47,216 nucleotides of DNA, from assembly GCA_030748735.1 (NCBI GenBank), contig JASMLK010000088.1, positions 1 through 47,216 of the forward strand. Reading direction: 5' to 3'. Shown piece by piece: positions 34,968-45,000 of this stretch. The position numbers were made by a program, and so were the translations under genes. Origin of the DNA: Myxococcota bacterium. Lineage in GTDB: Bacteria > Myxococcota_A > UBA9160 > UBA4427. Every line of letters begins with the position of its first letter. The first letter of the stretch is position 1. The notes under the pieces are model-generated. The model searched no databases, was not told the DNA's origin, and was given only the letters and a program-made list of their open reading frames with translations.

Positions 34968-35813
34968 CTACCTGTCCACGCAACGAAACCGTGAGCGACG
35001 GGAATCGTTCGCACGCAGCACGGCCAGGACTTCTTCGTGGATGCGCCCGTTACTCGAAACGATCTCGGCACCCGACGCCGGGGCGGGGCCGCCGCCGACG
35101 TTCGAAGTACGACCACCGGCTTCCTCTACGATGAGGCGTCCGGCAGCAACGTCCCAGGGGTGTAGCTTGAATTCCCAGTACGCGTCCAGACGTCCGGCGG
35201 CCACGTAACACAAATCGAGTGCCGCACTGCCGTCGCGCCGGATGCCACGCGCCGTCTTCACCATCTGACCGAACTGGGACAGATTGTCGTGGTCGCTACT
35301 GTGGACGTCGTAGGAAAAGCCGGTGGCCACGAGTGCATCGCCCAGGCGTGGCGCCCCTGAAACTGCGAGTAGGCGGTCGCCGAGCCGGGCCCCCGCACCG
35401 CGTAGCGCGGTGAAGCACTCATCGAGCAGCGGGTCGTACACCACCCCGACGAGGCTCTCCCCCTCTTCGGCTTCGACCGCGATCGAAACACAGAAGCGCG
35501 GGAAGCCGTGGGCGAAGTTCACCGTGCCGTCGAGGGGGTCGATCACCCAGCGGTAGCCGGTGGCGGCGTTGTCCGCGCGTACGTGATCGCCGCCTTCTTC
35601 GGCGAGGATCGCGTCCTCGTGGTGGGCGGCGCGGATGCCGTCGACGATCAGGGCTTCGCAGGCGCGGTCGACTTCGGTGACCAGGTCGATCGAGGCACTC
35701 TTGGTGTCGATCTGCAGACGGCTTTCGTAGCGTTCGCGCTGAATCGCACCGGCGCTTCGGGCGAGCCGGGTCGCGGTTTCGAGTCGCGCTTCGAGTTCGT
35801 TGCGGTCGTTCAA
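34968..35813 (-). CDS. Inositol monophosphatase family phosphatase (SuhB-like)
   Basis: A 281-residue Mg-dependent phosphatase. Metal-binding motifs: EE in ILAEEGGD, the WVIDPLDGTVNF block, and HPWDVAAGRLIVEEAGG near the C-terminus. Substrates can be inositol phosphate, histidinol phosphate or similar. The only start in the right place is TTG 35813, with GGA about 9 bp before it; no ATG or GTG lies between it and the upstream stop. It is 31 bp downstream of tatD on the same strand. Confidence 0.92.
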   Translation of the reverse strand: MNDRNELEARLETATRLARSAGAIQRERYESRLQIDTKSASIDLVTEVDRACEALIVDGIRAAHHEDAILAEEGGDHVRADNAATGYRWVIDPLDGTVNFAHGFPRFCVSIAVEAEEGESLVGVVYDPLLDECFTALRGAGARLGDRLLAVSGAPRLGDALVATGFSYDVHSSDHDNLSQFGQMVKTARGIRRDGSAALDLCYVAAGRLDAYWEFKLHPWDVAAGRLIVEEAGGRTSNVGGGPAPASGAEIVSSNGRIHEEVLAVLRANDSRRSRFRCVDR

Positions 35814-35844
35814 GGGGGCGTCCGTGATGCGGCTGGGCGTCGAG

Positions 35845-36645
35845 TCAGGCGTCGTCTTCGCCGTCGATGCGGAAGAAGCGACGCGCGTTTTCGCTCGTCA
35901 CCCGGGCGACTTCGTCGACGCTCGTTTCGTGGAGGTTCGCAAGGGTCTCGCCAACCAGGGGCACCCAGGCCGGTTCGTTGCGCCGCCCTCGATGGCCCTG
36001 GGGCGCGAGAAATGGCGCATCGGTTTCGACCATCAGGCGTTCGAGTGGGAGCCCTTGTGCGACGGCGCGCAAATCGTCGCTGCGCTTGAAGGTCACGATC
36101 CCCGAAAACGAAACGTAGAAGCGGTGCTCGAGGGCGCGCTGCGCGAAGGGCAGCGTTCCCGTGTAGCAGTGAAGCACGCCGTCGAGCTGGCCTTCGCCGA
36201 TTTCGATCCAGGCGTCGAGCAGGTCGTCGTAGGAATTGGGCTCGTCGCCGCGTACGTGGATCACGACCGGCATGTCGACTTCGCGCGCCAGGGCGAGTTG
36301 TTCGCGGAGCACCGAGATCTGCGTTTCGCGCGGTGAGTTCATGTAGTGGTAGTCGAGGCCGCATTCGCCCACGGCCTTGACGCGGGGGTGGGCGAGCAGG
36401 TCTCGAACGGCTGCGCGGTTGGTGTCGTCGAGTTCGCTCGCTTCGTGGGGATGCACGCCGACCGCCGCGATGATCCCGGGCACCCGATCGGCGAGTTCAA
36501 CCGCGGCTGCGTTGCCCGCGATGCCATAGCCCGAACCGATCGCCACCAGCAGGTCGACCCCCGATTCCCGGGCACGCGCGAGCACGTCTTCGCGGTCGTC
36601 GTCGAACTTCGACGCGGTGACATGGCAGTGGGTATCGATCCACAT
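35845..36645 (-). CDS. tatD: TatD-family metal-dependent hydrolase
   Basis: A 266-residue TIM-barrel hydrolase. HxH is IDTHCH (6-8), then VGECGLDYHY, VVIHVRG, VLHCYTG, and METDAPFLAPQGHRGRRNEP, the standard TatD order of metal ligands. It probably acts as a DNase. It is followed by suhB-like and preceded by holB on the same strand, an order seen in many genomes (holB-tatD). Confidence 0.95.
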   Translation of the reverse strand: MWIDTHCHVTASKFDDDREDVLARARESGVDLLVAIGSGYGIAGNAAAVELADRVPGIIAAVGVHPHEASELDDTNRAAVRDLLAHPRVKAVGECGLDYHYMNSPRETQISVLREQLALAREVDMPVVIHVRGDEPNSYDDLLDAWIEIGEGQLDGVLHCYTGTLPFAQRALEHRFYVSFSGIVTFKRSDDLRAVAQGLPLERLMVETDAPFLAPQGHRGRRNEPAWVPLVGETLANLHETSVDEVARVTSENARRFFRIDGEDDA

Positions 36646-36675
36646 CGAGTCGGGTTCCTGTTTGACGTGTTCGCC

Positions 36676-37575
36676 TCAAACGAGGCTGCGGCGGACGGCG
36701 AGCAGCGCGCGTTCGGCCACCATCTGGGGGTTCGCGTTGCGCTGCACGAGGTCCTTGCGGCACTGCGCGAGCGTCTTGTGCGCATCGAGTTTCGTGCGGA
36801 GGTCCTTGTTGCCCGCGTCCACCTCGCTGCGCACGCGTTCACCGAGCCAACTCGACCCGACTTCGAGCAGCACTTCGACGGCTTCGGCCGCAGTCGCCCG
36901 GTTTCCGCGATATTCCTCGGCCCAATCGAGCAGCTGAGGCAAGCCCGCTCGGTCGATCGTGTCGAAGCGCCTCAGCACCATGGCGCGGTCTTCCGGGAGA
37001 TCGTCGCCGCGCAAGGACATGCCCGTTTCGTCGGCGAAGCGGACCTTCTGGCAGCGCGAGCGGATCGTGGCCGCAAGCGGCGCCGAACTCGAACTGGCCA
37101 GGATCAACGTGGTGCGGTCCGGCGGCTCTTCGAGCAGCTTGAGCAGGCTGTTCTGGGCGTTCTGGTTGAGCCATTCGGCGTCGGCGATCACCAGCACGCG
37201 GTAGCCCCCCTCGTTGGCCCCGAGGCGCAGCGCTCGTTGGGCCGCCCGGATCTGGCCGATGCGGACCCGTGTTCCACCGGGCCCCTTGTCGACCCAGTAG
37301 AGGTCGGGGTGGTCGCCGATGTGACGAAACAGCGGCCCGCTCTTGCCACTGCCGTCGAGTTCGACCGTGCCGTCGCCTTCGGACGAGCGCTGGCATTCCC
37401 TGCACTGTTCACAGGGGCGCTCGTCGGTACTGGTGCAGACGAGCGCTCGGGCGAAACGCCGAGCTTCGTCGCGCACCGTTCCGGAGGGTCCCGCCAATAG
37501 ATAAGCCGAATGAATTCGCCCGGTTGCGAGCGCGCGGTCCAGTAAATCCCGGGCGGATGTCGAAGTGGGAGGCAT
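36676..37575 (-). CDS. holB: DNA polymerase III delta' subunit
   Basis: A 299-residue clamp-loader subunit. It has the zinc module (Cys in LVCTSTDERPCEQCRECQR), a degenerate P-loop (AGPSGTVRDEARR, lacking the Lys-Thr, as expected for delta'), and the NAQNSLLKLLEEPPDRTTLILASS block, in which SSSA replaces the SRC motif region, followed by TIRSRCQKVRF. It works in the replisome to load the sliding clamp. ATG 37575; the bactofilin gene diverges, with a perfect 6-bp inverted repeat AGCACG/CGTGCT at 37590-37608 between them. Confidence 0.9.
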   Translation of the reverse strand: MPPTSTSARDLLDRALATGRIHSAYLLAGPSGTVRDEARRFARALVCTSTDERPCEQCRECQRSSEGDGTVELDGSGKSGPLFRHIGDHPDLYWVDKGPGGTRVRIGQIRAAQRALRLGANEGGYRVLVIADAEWLNQNAQNSLLKLLEEPPDRTTLILASSSSAPLAATIRSRCQKVRFADETGMSLRGDDLPEDRAMVLRRFDTIDRAGLPQLLDWAEEYRGNRATAAEAVEVLLEVGSSWLGERVRSEVDAGNKDLRTKLDAHKTLAQCRKDLVQRNANPQMVAERALLAVRRSLV

Positions 37576-37730
37576 GGGGCGCGCACTTTAGCACGGGGCC
37601 TGCGTGCTCACGGCTACGCAAATTTCGGGGCAACTCCTCCGATTTGCGGGAGATTCGAAAACTTTCACCTCAAGGTCCGCGCCACCGAACCGAATGGAAA
37701 CACATCAACCACTGGAGGAGGGTGGATCCA

Positions 37731-38204
37731 ATGGCAATCAGTGGATTCGGGCGCAAAGAGGGAGAGAGCAACGTGTCGGCACCGGTCAATTCTGGCGGTG
37801 GAGGTGGCATGGCCAACCTCTCTGCGTTCATCGATCAGGGCTCGGTTTTCGAAGGCAAGCTGAGTTTCAAGGACACCGTTCGCATCGACGGCGGCTTCAA
37901 GGGCGAGATCTCCAGTGAGAACACGCTGATCGTCGGCGAGTCCGGCGAGATCGAAGCCACGATCCACTCGCCGACGGTCGTCGTCAGCGGCACCGTCACG
38001 GGCAACATCGTGGCCAGCGACAGCGTCGTGTTCCACAAGAGCGCGCAGGTCGACGGCGACATCGAAACCCCTTCGATCGTGATCGAGAAGGGCGCGATCT
38101 TCAACGGCAGCCTCTCGATGGGCAAGGCCGGCGCGAAGGCGAGTGGTCTGAAGTCGGTTCCCGGTTCGTCCGACAAGGCGCCGGAAGGCGGCTCGAAGAA
38201 CTAG
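37731..38204 (+). CDS. Bactofilin family cytoskeletal protein
   Basis: A 157-residue protein with the beta-helical bactofilin (DUF583) core: SAFIDQGSVFEGKLSFKDTV, RIDGGFKGEISSENTLIVGE, and repeated short VxGxVxGNI-type turns, with disordered ends. Bactofilins polymerise without nucleotide and act in cell shape and polar localisation. Start ATG 37731 is set by GGAGGAGG 9 bp upstream; the frame is open much further 5' but that part overlaps holB. Confidence 0.93.
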   Translation: MAISGFGRKEGESNVSAPVNSGGGGGMANLSAFIDQGSVFEGKLSFKDTVRIDGGFKGEISSENTLIVGESGEIEATIHSPTVVVSGTVTGNIVASDSVVFHKSAQVDGDIETPSIVIEKGAIFNGSLSMGKAGAKASGLKSVPGSSDKAPEGGSKN

Positions 38205-38262
38205 CGAGCGTTCCTCTCGGGAGCGGTCGCGCGCTTCGCGCACGAGTGACGAGAGTGTTTCG

Positions 38263-38294
38263 AGCGCGGGGAGTCTGACTTCCCGCGCTTTCTC
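38263..38294 (+). terminator. Terminator after the bactofilin gene
   Basis: AGCGCGGGGA - 7-nt loop - TTCCCGCGCT, a 10-bp stem with one G-T pair, followed by TTCTC. It lies between two converging genes and can stop transcription from the left. Confidence 0.6.
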
Positions 38295-38304
38295 GCGTGC
38301 AGCT

Positions 38305-38631
38305 TCAGCTTTCGCGGTCGGCGACCCTGTCTACGCGGTCGCCTTCGCGCACCGCGCAATCGAACCCAATCCCGACCGAGCCGGGGGCCTCGACGCGGTC
38401 GACCGCCTGGCCGTCCTGCTGGATCGACGCAACCGCCTGCACGAAGTCCGTCGTGTGGCCGTGCACGTGGATCACATCGCCCACGCGCAGCGCTCCGACC
38501 TCGAGTGACACGACGGCCGCATTCGCGTGCGGGTAGTAATGGGTGACGCGGCCGAGCGGTCGAGCCTCTCCACGGGCGACGCCCGACTGGCTGGCCTCGG
38601 CCTTCTTGCCCGTATTGGTCGGTGGTGTCAT
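38305..38631 (-). CDS. EF-Tu domain II-like small protein
   Basis: A 108-residue protein. After a short charged tail the sequence reads GRVTHYYPHANAAVVSLEVG, VGDVIHVHGHTTDFVQAVASI and APGSVGIGFDC, which follows the beta-barrel of translation factor domain II (also found at the end of U32 peptidases). Such stand-alone ‘translation elongation factor-like’ proteins are known but of unclear role. It overlaps the upstream methyltransferase by 4 bp. Confidence 0.75.
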   Translation of the reverse strand: MTPPTNTGKKAEASQSGVARGEARPLGRVTHYYPHANAAVVSLEVGALRVGDVIHVHGHTTDFVQAVASIQQDGQAVDRVEAPGSVGIGFDCAVREGDRVDRVADRES

Positions 38632-39281
38632 TGCGGGCCCGCGACTCGCCCGACGCAGTAGAAGTACGACCCCAGGAAGAACTCCGCCGTGCGAACATCG
38701 GCGAGCTCTGACTTCATCAGCTGGCGCAACGCTGCGCTGTTCTCATGCCCCGTGTGCGATCCACCGAAGTCGCGGGAGAGGAACACCGTGAGTGGATTGA
38801 AGATGGCCTCCCAAGCGGAAGCGAGCTGCATGTCGCCGACGACCACGTGTCCCTGCGGACGGACGTGAGAGACGAGATTCCGGTACGCCGCCATGCAATC
38901 GGGAATGATCGAGATCCCCAGCGTGCAGACCCCGGCGTCGAAGGGGTCACCGCTCGTGTACGCGAAGTTGGTGACGTCGGCCTCGATCAACTCGACGTTC
39001 TGCCACGAATTCTCTTCGACGCGTTCCCGAGCTCGTCCGAGCATCGCCGGCGAGAAGTCGACCCCAACGATTGCGCCCTTGGCACCCACCCTTTCGAGAA
39101 TGAAGGGGAAGTCGAGGCCGGTCCCGCAGCAGAACACCAGGACCCGGTCGCCCTCCTGCAGCGACGAATCGGCGAACGCCCGTTTCTTGTACTTCCCCAA
39201 GGTGCGTGACAAGTAGGCGTCGTACGTTCGGGGCGATCCGTTCGTGTAGATCCGCTCGACGTCCTGCGCGCTGATCCCCAT
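38628..39281 (-). CDS. Class I SAM-dependent methyltransferase
   Basis: A 217-residue methyltransferase: motif I VLVFCCGTGLDFPFI (unusual double Cys), acidic ribose-binding residue in IVGVDFSPAMLGRARERV, and CTLGISIIPD at motif IV. It resembles small UbiE-like phospholipid or quinone methyltransferases; substrate unknown. It is the first gene of a pair with the EF-Tu-like protein. ATG 39281 is preceded by GGAGGG. Confidence 0.85.
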   Translation of the reverse strand: MGISAQDVERIYTNGSPRTYDAYLSRTLGKYKKRAFADSSLQEGDRVLVFCCGTGLDFPFILERVGAKGAIVGVDFSPAMLGRARERVEENSWQNVELIEADVTNFAYTSGDPFDAGVCTLGISIIPDCMAAYRNLVSHVRPQGHVVVGDMQLASAWEAIFNPLTVFLSRDFGGSHTGHENSAALRQLMKSELADVRTAEFFLGSYFYCVGRVAGPQ

Positions 39282-39320
39282 GCTGCAAAGCCCTCCAGGT
39301 GTGGCAGGGAACGCATGTCA

Positions 39321-39344
39321 CACTACCGCACCGAGTGCGTAGTG
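39321..39344. other. Inverted repeat in a divergent promoter region
   Basis: CACTAC(C)GCAC - CGA - GTGCGTAGTG, a 10-bp match with a one-base bulge, between the methyltransferase start (39281) and the PPK2 start (39508). It may be a binding site. The remainder of the spacer shows nothing clear. Confidence 0.45.
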
Positions 39345-39507
39345 AGAGTTGCTCGGGTCATCCTCTTTCTGCTCGTATGAGTCAAGCGCCAGCCGATATG
39401 GCCTATGGTGAATCGGCGCGAAGATTGCGGGCTCACGAGACACATTCCAGAAGACGCGGCACCTCCGCGGGTTCGGCGGGGGGGATCGGTGCGGCGGGAG
39501 AATCGAG

Positions 39508-40470
39508 ATGGCGAAGACGAGAAAGACCCGAAAGCTGAAGGAGGCCCACGAGCCGGTGGAACAGGACCACAAACCCGAGAAGGTCAAGGGCGCGAAGAAA
39601 ACCAGGTCGAGTGACGCGTCTTCGGGACTGATCGCCGGCGACATCAAGGCCACGAAGAAGAAGATCAAGAACGACGTCTACGAGCAAGAGCTTGCCCGAC
39701 TCCAGATCGAGCTGGTCAAGCTACAGGCGTGGGTCAAGAAGGAAGGCCTCCGGATTGTCGTGATCTTCGAGGGGCGCGACGCCGCCGGGAAGGGCGGTGT
39801 GATCAAGCGCATCACGGAAAGCCTGAACCCCCGCATCTGTCGCGTCGTGGCGTTGGGGACCCCGACCGAAAAGGAAAAGACATCCTGGTACTTCCAGCGC
39901 TACGTCCCACATCTTCCGGCCGCGGGGGAGATCGTGCTCTTCGATCGCAGCTGGTACAACCGCGCGGGCGTCGAACGTGTCATGGGCTTCTGTAGCGACC
40001 CGGAGTACCAGGAGTTCCTGCGCTCCTGTCCAGAGTTCGAACGCATGCTGGTTCGCGCGGACATCCAGATCATCAAATACTGGTTCTCAGTCAGTGACGA
40101 GGAGCAGGAGAGGCGCTTCCAGCGCCGCATGGACGATCCGACGCGAAGCTGGAAGCTCAGTCCGATGGACGTCGAATCGCGATCGCGATGGGTCGAGTAT
40201 TCGCAGGCCAAGGATGAGATGTTCAAGCACACCGACATCAAGCAAGCCCCGTGGCACGTGGTCAACGCCGACACGAAGAAGCGGGCGCGCCTGAACTGCA
40301 TCAGCCACCTGCTCAGCCAGATCGACTACAAGGACCTGACCCCGTCGCCTCCGACTCTGCCGCCGCGGCCAAAGGCCAAGGGGTATGTGAGGCCCCCCTC
40401 GATGACCAGAACTTCGTGCCGGAGATCTGGTAGGGGAGCGTCGCTGCGCCGCTCGGCGAACTCGATGTGA
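39508..40470 (+). CDS. ppk2: Polyphosphate kinase 2 family, C-terminus frameshifted
   Basis: Reads 320 residues. The N-terminal tail is Lys-rich; the kinase has Walker A GRDAAGKGG (89-97), the RRxxALGTP-like CRVVALGTPTEKEKTSWYFQ stretch, the lid, and Walker B-type FDRSWYNRAGVE (145-156), all as in PPK2 enzymes that make or use polyphosphate with nucleotides. At 40393-40398 six C follow KGYVRP; with a seventh C the frame would continue LDDQNFVPEIW and stop at 40431-40433, the conserved PPK2 ending, giving 308 residues. As given, the last 24 or so residues are out of frame. This could be a sequencing error or a real, possibly slippable, change. Core domains are intact. Confidence 0.88.
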   Translation: MAKTRKTRKLKEAHEPVEQDHKPEKVKGAKKTRSSDASSGLIAGDIKATKKKIKNDVYEQELARLQIELVKLQAWVKKEGLRIVVIFEGRDAAGKGGVIKRITESLNPRICRVVALGTPTEKEKTSWYFQRYVPHLPAAGEIVLFDRSWYNRAGVERVMGFCSDPEYQEFLRSCPEFERMLVRADIQIIKYWFSVSDEEQERRFQRRMDDPTRSWKLSPMDVESRSRWVEYSQAKDEMFKHTDIKQAPWHVVNADTKKRARLNCISHLLSQIDYKDLTPSPPTLPPRPKAKGYVRPPSMTRTSCRRSGRGASLRRSANSM

Positions 40471-40525
40471 CTCGCACAGCCAGGTCGACTCGAAGATCGC
40501 GGGTCTCTGGGCTCTGGTTTCCGGG

Positions 40526-41914
40526 CTATCGAGCTTCGAAGCGGTCGCGTCGCACGATCGCGAACCGGGCCGTGATGTGTCTGGAATCGTAGGCTCGTCC
40601 AACGGCGCAGAGATCATCGGGGCCGCCGTGTCGGACGTCACCTCCCACGAGAGCCAGGAGCTTCAGTTCGCGGGTGACGTGGTATCCGTCGAAGTGCGTC
40701 CAGAGCCGCTCGGTGCCCCAGCCATGCCGAGTGGCGAGGCGATTGTAGATATCGAATGGAATGCAGGTGATCCGGTACTCGATCGGATCGAGCCCCAGGT
40801 CCTCACACACTGCGGCCCCTTTGGAAAGCAGCGCGTCCTCGATCGTGAATCGGGCAAGTCCCTGCCTGTGCGGAAGCGATAGCGCGTCCAGAAGCGGGCT
40901 CTTCGTATCGGGTTCGTCTTCAGGAAACGCTTCGACGAGAACGAATTCCGTTCCGAACCACGGCAGGTACCGGGTTCCCGCGGAAGTCAGAGCGGGATGG
41001 CCCATGAGCGTGTCGAAGGTGCTCTTCAGTTCCATCCCGATCTCTGGGGGGCAGGTATGACCACACGTGCCGGTTTTGGCCATCCATCGCTGTCCAGTGC
41101 GCGAGGGTGGCCAGAGGACCGCTCGATCTACACAGCGGCAGCTCAGATAGACATTGAACGGATTGATCCCCTCCACCGCAGCGGGCTCGAACCCCAGCTT
41201 GCTCGCGCGCGCAATGGCTTCGGCCGGGAGCGGGTCTGCCAGTCGCTCGATCCAGCGTGAGTTGGGACGCGGTGCACGAGTCCGTCCGAGTGGCTCTGCT
41301 TCGCGTTCCGCGGCGGTGCGGGCGATCCGTAGGACTTCGGAAAAATCAGCTCGGCCGGCAGCGATGAGCGCCCTTTCCCTGAACTCGGAAGGGTCGGGGC
41401 GCTGCGTCGATTCCTCGGGCAGGTCGACGATCAAACGGTCCAACTGGTCGGCGCGGGTCTGATAGAAGCCTCGCTGCGAGTCGCGAACCGTCGCTAGAGA
41501 TCGAAGGTCGCGAACGATGCGGGAGATTTCCCGTTTCAATACGCGCGCGGGCTGAGACACGGTGCCGCTGAAGCCGAAGACAGTCGGGGTGGCGTGAAAC
41601 GACCGCCTTCCATAGATCTTTTCTGCGAGCGCAAGAACATGCCTGTCGCGCCCGACGGAACCCCGCAGTCGGCTGCCTTCATCTGCGAGCGACGCTGCCT
41701 TGCCCCAGTCACCCAGGCGGATCGCGCGTTGCAGGTCCGCCGACAGCCGTTCGACTCGGGTGCGGCGGTCCTGAAGCCCACGGAACTGCGACCGCGTGCA
41801 CAGGGTCGACATCGCGGCTTCGGCATCTCGAAGGTAGAGATCCGCGTATTTCCAATCGGCCTCGCTAAGACCGACCAGCTTTTCGGCAATCGCATGCGGG
41901 GGGACGCTCTGCAA
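40526..41914 (-). CDS. Large protein of unknown function
   Basis: About 462 residues with no signal peptide or membrane segment. The N-terminal half is helical and charged; the second half has a Cys-rich part (SCRCVD, TGTCGHTCPPEIG) that could bind a metal. The family is not recognised. The start is unclear: the frame opens at TTG 41914 right after a TAG stop. If one G is removed from the G6 run at 41898-41903, the sequence continues upstream as WERKVLFEELLGEVVAERPP, which looks like a real extension. So the 5' end may be damaged. It is downstream of the big fusion gene on the same strand. Confidence 0.6.
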   Translation of the reverse strand: MQSVPPHAIAEKLVGLSEADWKYADLYLRDAEAAMSTLCTRSQFRGLQDRRTRVERLSADLQRAIRLGDWGKAASLADEGSRLRGSVGRDRHVLALAEKIYGRRSFHATPTVFGFSGTVSQPARVLKREISRIVRDLRSLATVRDSQRGFYQTRADQLDRLIVDLPEESTQRPDPSEFRERALIAAGRADFSEVLRIARTAAEREAEPLGRTRAPRPNSRWIERLADPLPAEAIARASKLGFEPAAVEGINPFNVYLSCRCVDRAVLWPPSRTGQRWMAKTGTCGHTCPPEIGMELKSTFDTLMGHPALTSAGTRYLPWFGTEFVLVEAFPEDEPDTKSPLLDALSLPHRQGLARFTIEDALLSKGAAVCEDLGLDPIEYRITCIPFDIYNRLATRHGWGTERLWTHFDGYHVTRELKLLALVGGDVRHGGPDDLCAVGRAYDSRHITARFAIVRRDRFEAR

Positions 41915-42040
41915 CTACTTCTCCGAGCAGTTCTTCGAAGAGTACTTTCCGCTCCCAAAAAATAACACGGTCTCGACCGACGTGGAGCTTGCCGCTCGTT
42001 CTCCTTCAGCCCCTGCCGCTGCCGCCAACTTGCCTGTCCG

Positions 42041-45000
42041 TCAGTAGCCGATCACCACGTTGGATACGCCACGCGGGCACGGGGGAAGGGACCAGACATT
42101 CGTTGCGTAGGCTGGATTGTATGGGGAGATGTTGACGGTCGCGCTTCCCACGACCAGGGTGCTACTGCCGCCAGGGTCGAAGCCGAGCGCGGCGACGCAG
42201 CCCTGGCTCTGCATGATATTCGCCATGTCGGCGTGAGTCGCGCCCACCGATTCTCGGATGCGACCGTTGACGGTCAGCACAATCAAGCATCCCTTTTCGT
42301 CGAGCCCCACTGCGATCTTGGGACCTCGCATGTCGAGGTAGTCGAGGCGCGCCGCCTGGGTTCGGATGGAGTTGGCGGTCTTCCAGCCTTCGAGTTCCAT
42401 GTCGATCGCGATCTCACCGTTTTCGACCAGGAGCGGCCCCGCCTCGACGGCCTGCTCGATCCCCGCCAGTTCCGGAAGCTCGAGCTGCAACTGCGCACCC
42501 TCGTCGAACCCCGGCGGAAGCGGCCCTGCCGGCAGCGAGAGGGTCAGACCCACTGGGAAGACGGCGACGTCTTGGCCTTCGACCGTCGAAACGATCTCCA
42601 TGATTCGGCTGCCCGCGAGTCGTATCAGCGTGCGGCCGTTACCGGGAAGCGCGTCGTCCGAGTAGAGCAGGTCGTAGTAGCAGGGTTCGTCGGGAGGCGT
42701 TGCCGGATTGTGCGCCGAAGCGGGCATGAGGAGGTCGGACTCACTCGTGGCGACGCGGAGCCCGCCCGCGCAGCCAACCCGACGGATCTCCATCATGCCA
42801 TCGGAGTCGACCGTGAGCGCAGGTTTGGCGTAGAGGGGCGGACAGACGACCCGCCCGCCCGAAACGATGAGACCCAGAGGACTGCCGATATAGGGTTCTG
42901 GCAGTCCGAGCTTCCCGACCAGCTCCGCATTCAGGATGTAGCCGCCGTTCCAGGCGATCTGCGCCTTCTCACCCGACTCGGCCTCGAACGCCTCGACGAA
43001 CTCGACCACGGTGCGCGGTCCCGTGTCGGATGAGAGTATCCGGTAGCGCAGCGGACGATCTCCCTCGCCAACCCGTGCGAGATTGCCCGACCACGGTTGT
43101 CCGTCCTCGTAGAGCCCACCGATCGCCTGCTCTTCGACGATCGATGGATCTGTGTGCGCCCCGGATTCGATGACTTCCAGTTGCCTCGCGACGGGAGTCC
43201 AGCGCTCGGCCGCGTCGTTGCGCAACGCCATCAAGATCTTCGACTCACCCAGCTCATCGCAGAGGCGCTCGAAGCGCGGGCTCTCCAGTGTTTCTGCCAG
43301 ACTGAGCCCGGTCTGGACCGGGGTCGGGTAGGCGAGCGAAAATCGGAGTCCCGGTGGCACCCATTGCACGAAGCCCTCTCCGGGCTGGATTCCGAGCAGG
43401 TTCGCGGCGAAGGGATCCTCGGCTCGACCCACATGGAAGCGCTCGATGTCCAGTATGTCGGTCGTCGAAGCCGATTGTTCCGCGCACGCGATGACGAAAC
43501 CACCGCCTTCCTTGACTTCACGAAGAACGTTGAGGGCGCGCCGGCCGAATTCGCGAACATCGATTCCGAGCCCGAGCTGCTGACTCGCGACGGCGCGTCC
43601 CAGTCGGTGGCGAAAGATCAGCCGCAACTCCTCGTTGGAAGTCTCGGCGATCAACGTCTTCACCGTTTCGACCGTGGGCTGGTCGGCGCACGGCAACTCT
43701 CGCGCGATGACGTAGATCGGTGCGATCTCCGCGTCTCTCAGATCATCCGGCTCGAGATGCTCGTGCATCGCGACCCCGAGTCGCGCCTTGACGGCCTGCA
43801 CCAGAAAGAGTTCCAGTTCGAGTTCGAGGTGCGCTCCGGGAATGAACGCCAGCGGCCGATCTTCTTCGAGGCGGCTCATCAACCGGCTACGTTGATCGAT
43901 CGCCGGGGTGCCTCCACAGAGCTGCTCGATGGCAAGCTCCCAGGACGAGAAGTGATGGGCGGGGTGAGGCTCGGCGCGCGGATTCGGCGACGTGAATGCT
44001 TCCTGGTGGAGTCCATTGATGACGGACCACAGCTCCTGCGGGGTGAGATCGCGGTACGGGTAGTAGTGCCGGCTCCGATGCCGATACGCGATCGAGTGAT
44101 CGAAGATCACAGGCAGGCTTCCATTCTGGTACAAGAAGAGCGAGTCGACCGTATTGAAGAAGTCGTGGCTCGCATCACGCATCTCGGGCGCGTCGCAGGA
44201 TTCCATCAGTCGTCGAGCAAACTCGAAGGCCATGCCGCGAATCCGCTGCTCCTCGGCGCGGAAATACGATGGATCGATCAGCGACTTCAACATCAACATG
44301 AAGCCCATGCGCCCATACCCGGGCAGATACTCGCGGGCTTCGGCATCGATGAGGTCCGTGATCCGCCCCTGGGCCCCATGCATACGTCGACGAAAGCGCG
44401 AGAGCGCATCTTCTGCGCGCGTCATCGGGTTCTTGTTGCGACCGAGCTGGAGGCGAAGTCGGTCGACGGCCTCTGCAAGATCCTCGTGCAATGCTCTCGT
44501 GCTGTAGCGCTTCTCGACGACTCTGCGGTTGTGGTGGCTCACGTCGAGATGGTTGTGCGGACGGAGCAGGAGATCACGCGTTCGTTCGATCGCTTTGCGC
44601 CCGATTCGCTGTCCGCGGAATTCGATTACGTCCAGTCGGTTGTCCGCGGCGAGGTGCTCTCCGATGACATGGGCGTAGACCTCCTCGGGTTGATAGCGGC
44701 GCACCAGGGCCGGCACGCCGCAGGCCGCCGCCTCGATGATCGGCAGTCCACGTCCCTCCGTCTCGCTGGGTAGACACACGAGGGACGCCGTGCCGTAGAC
44801 CTCTGAGATCAAGGCTGGCTTCTTGAACTGTTTACGAAACCCGAAGGCATCGAGCCCCGCGAACAGCGGCGCGAAGAAGACCCGATCGCGAACGAATGCC
44901 GGCAACCGCTCGAACAACTCGCGCACGTTGTCGAGGAGTCCCTCGAAGTAGCGTTGCTGCCCATCGGCCACGGGGCCCGTGACCATCACGGTCAGTTTGA

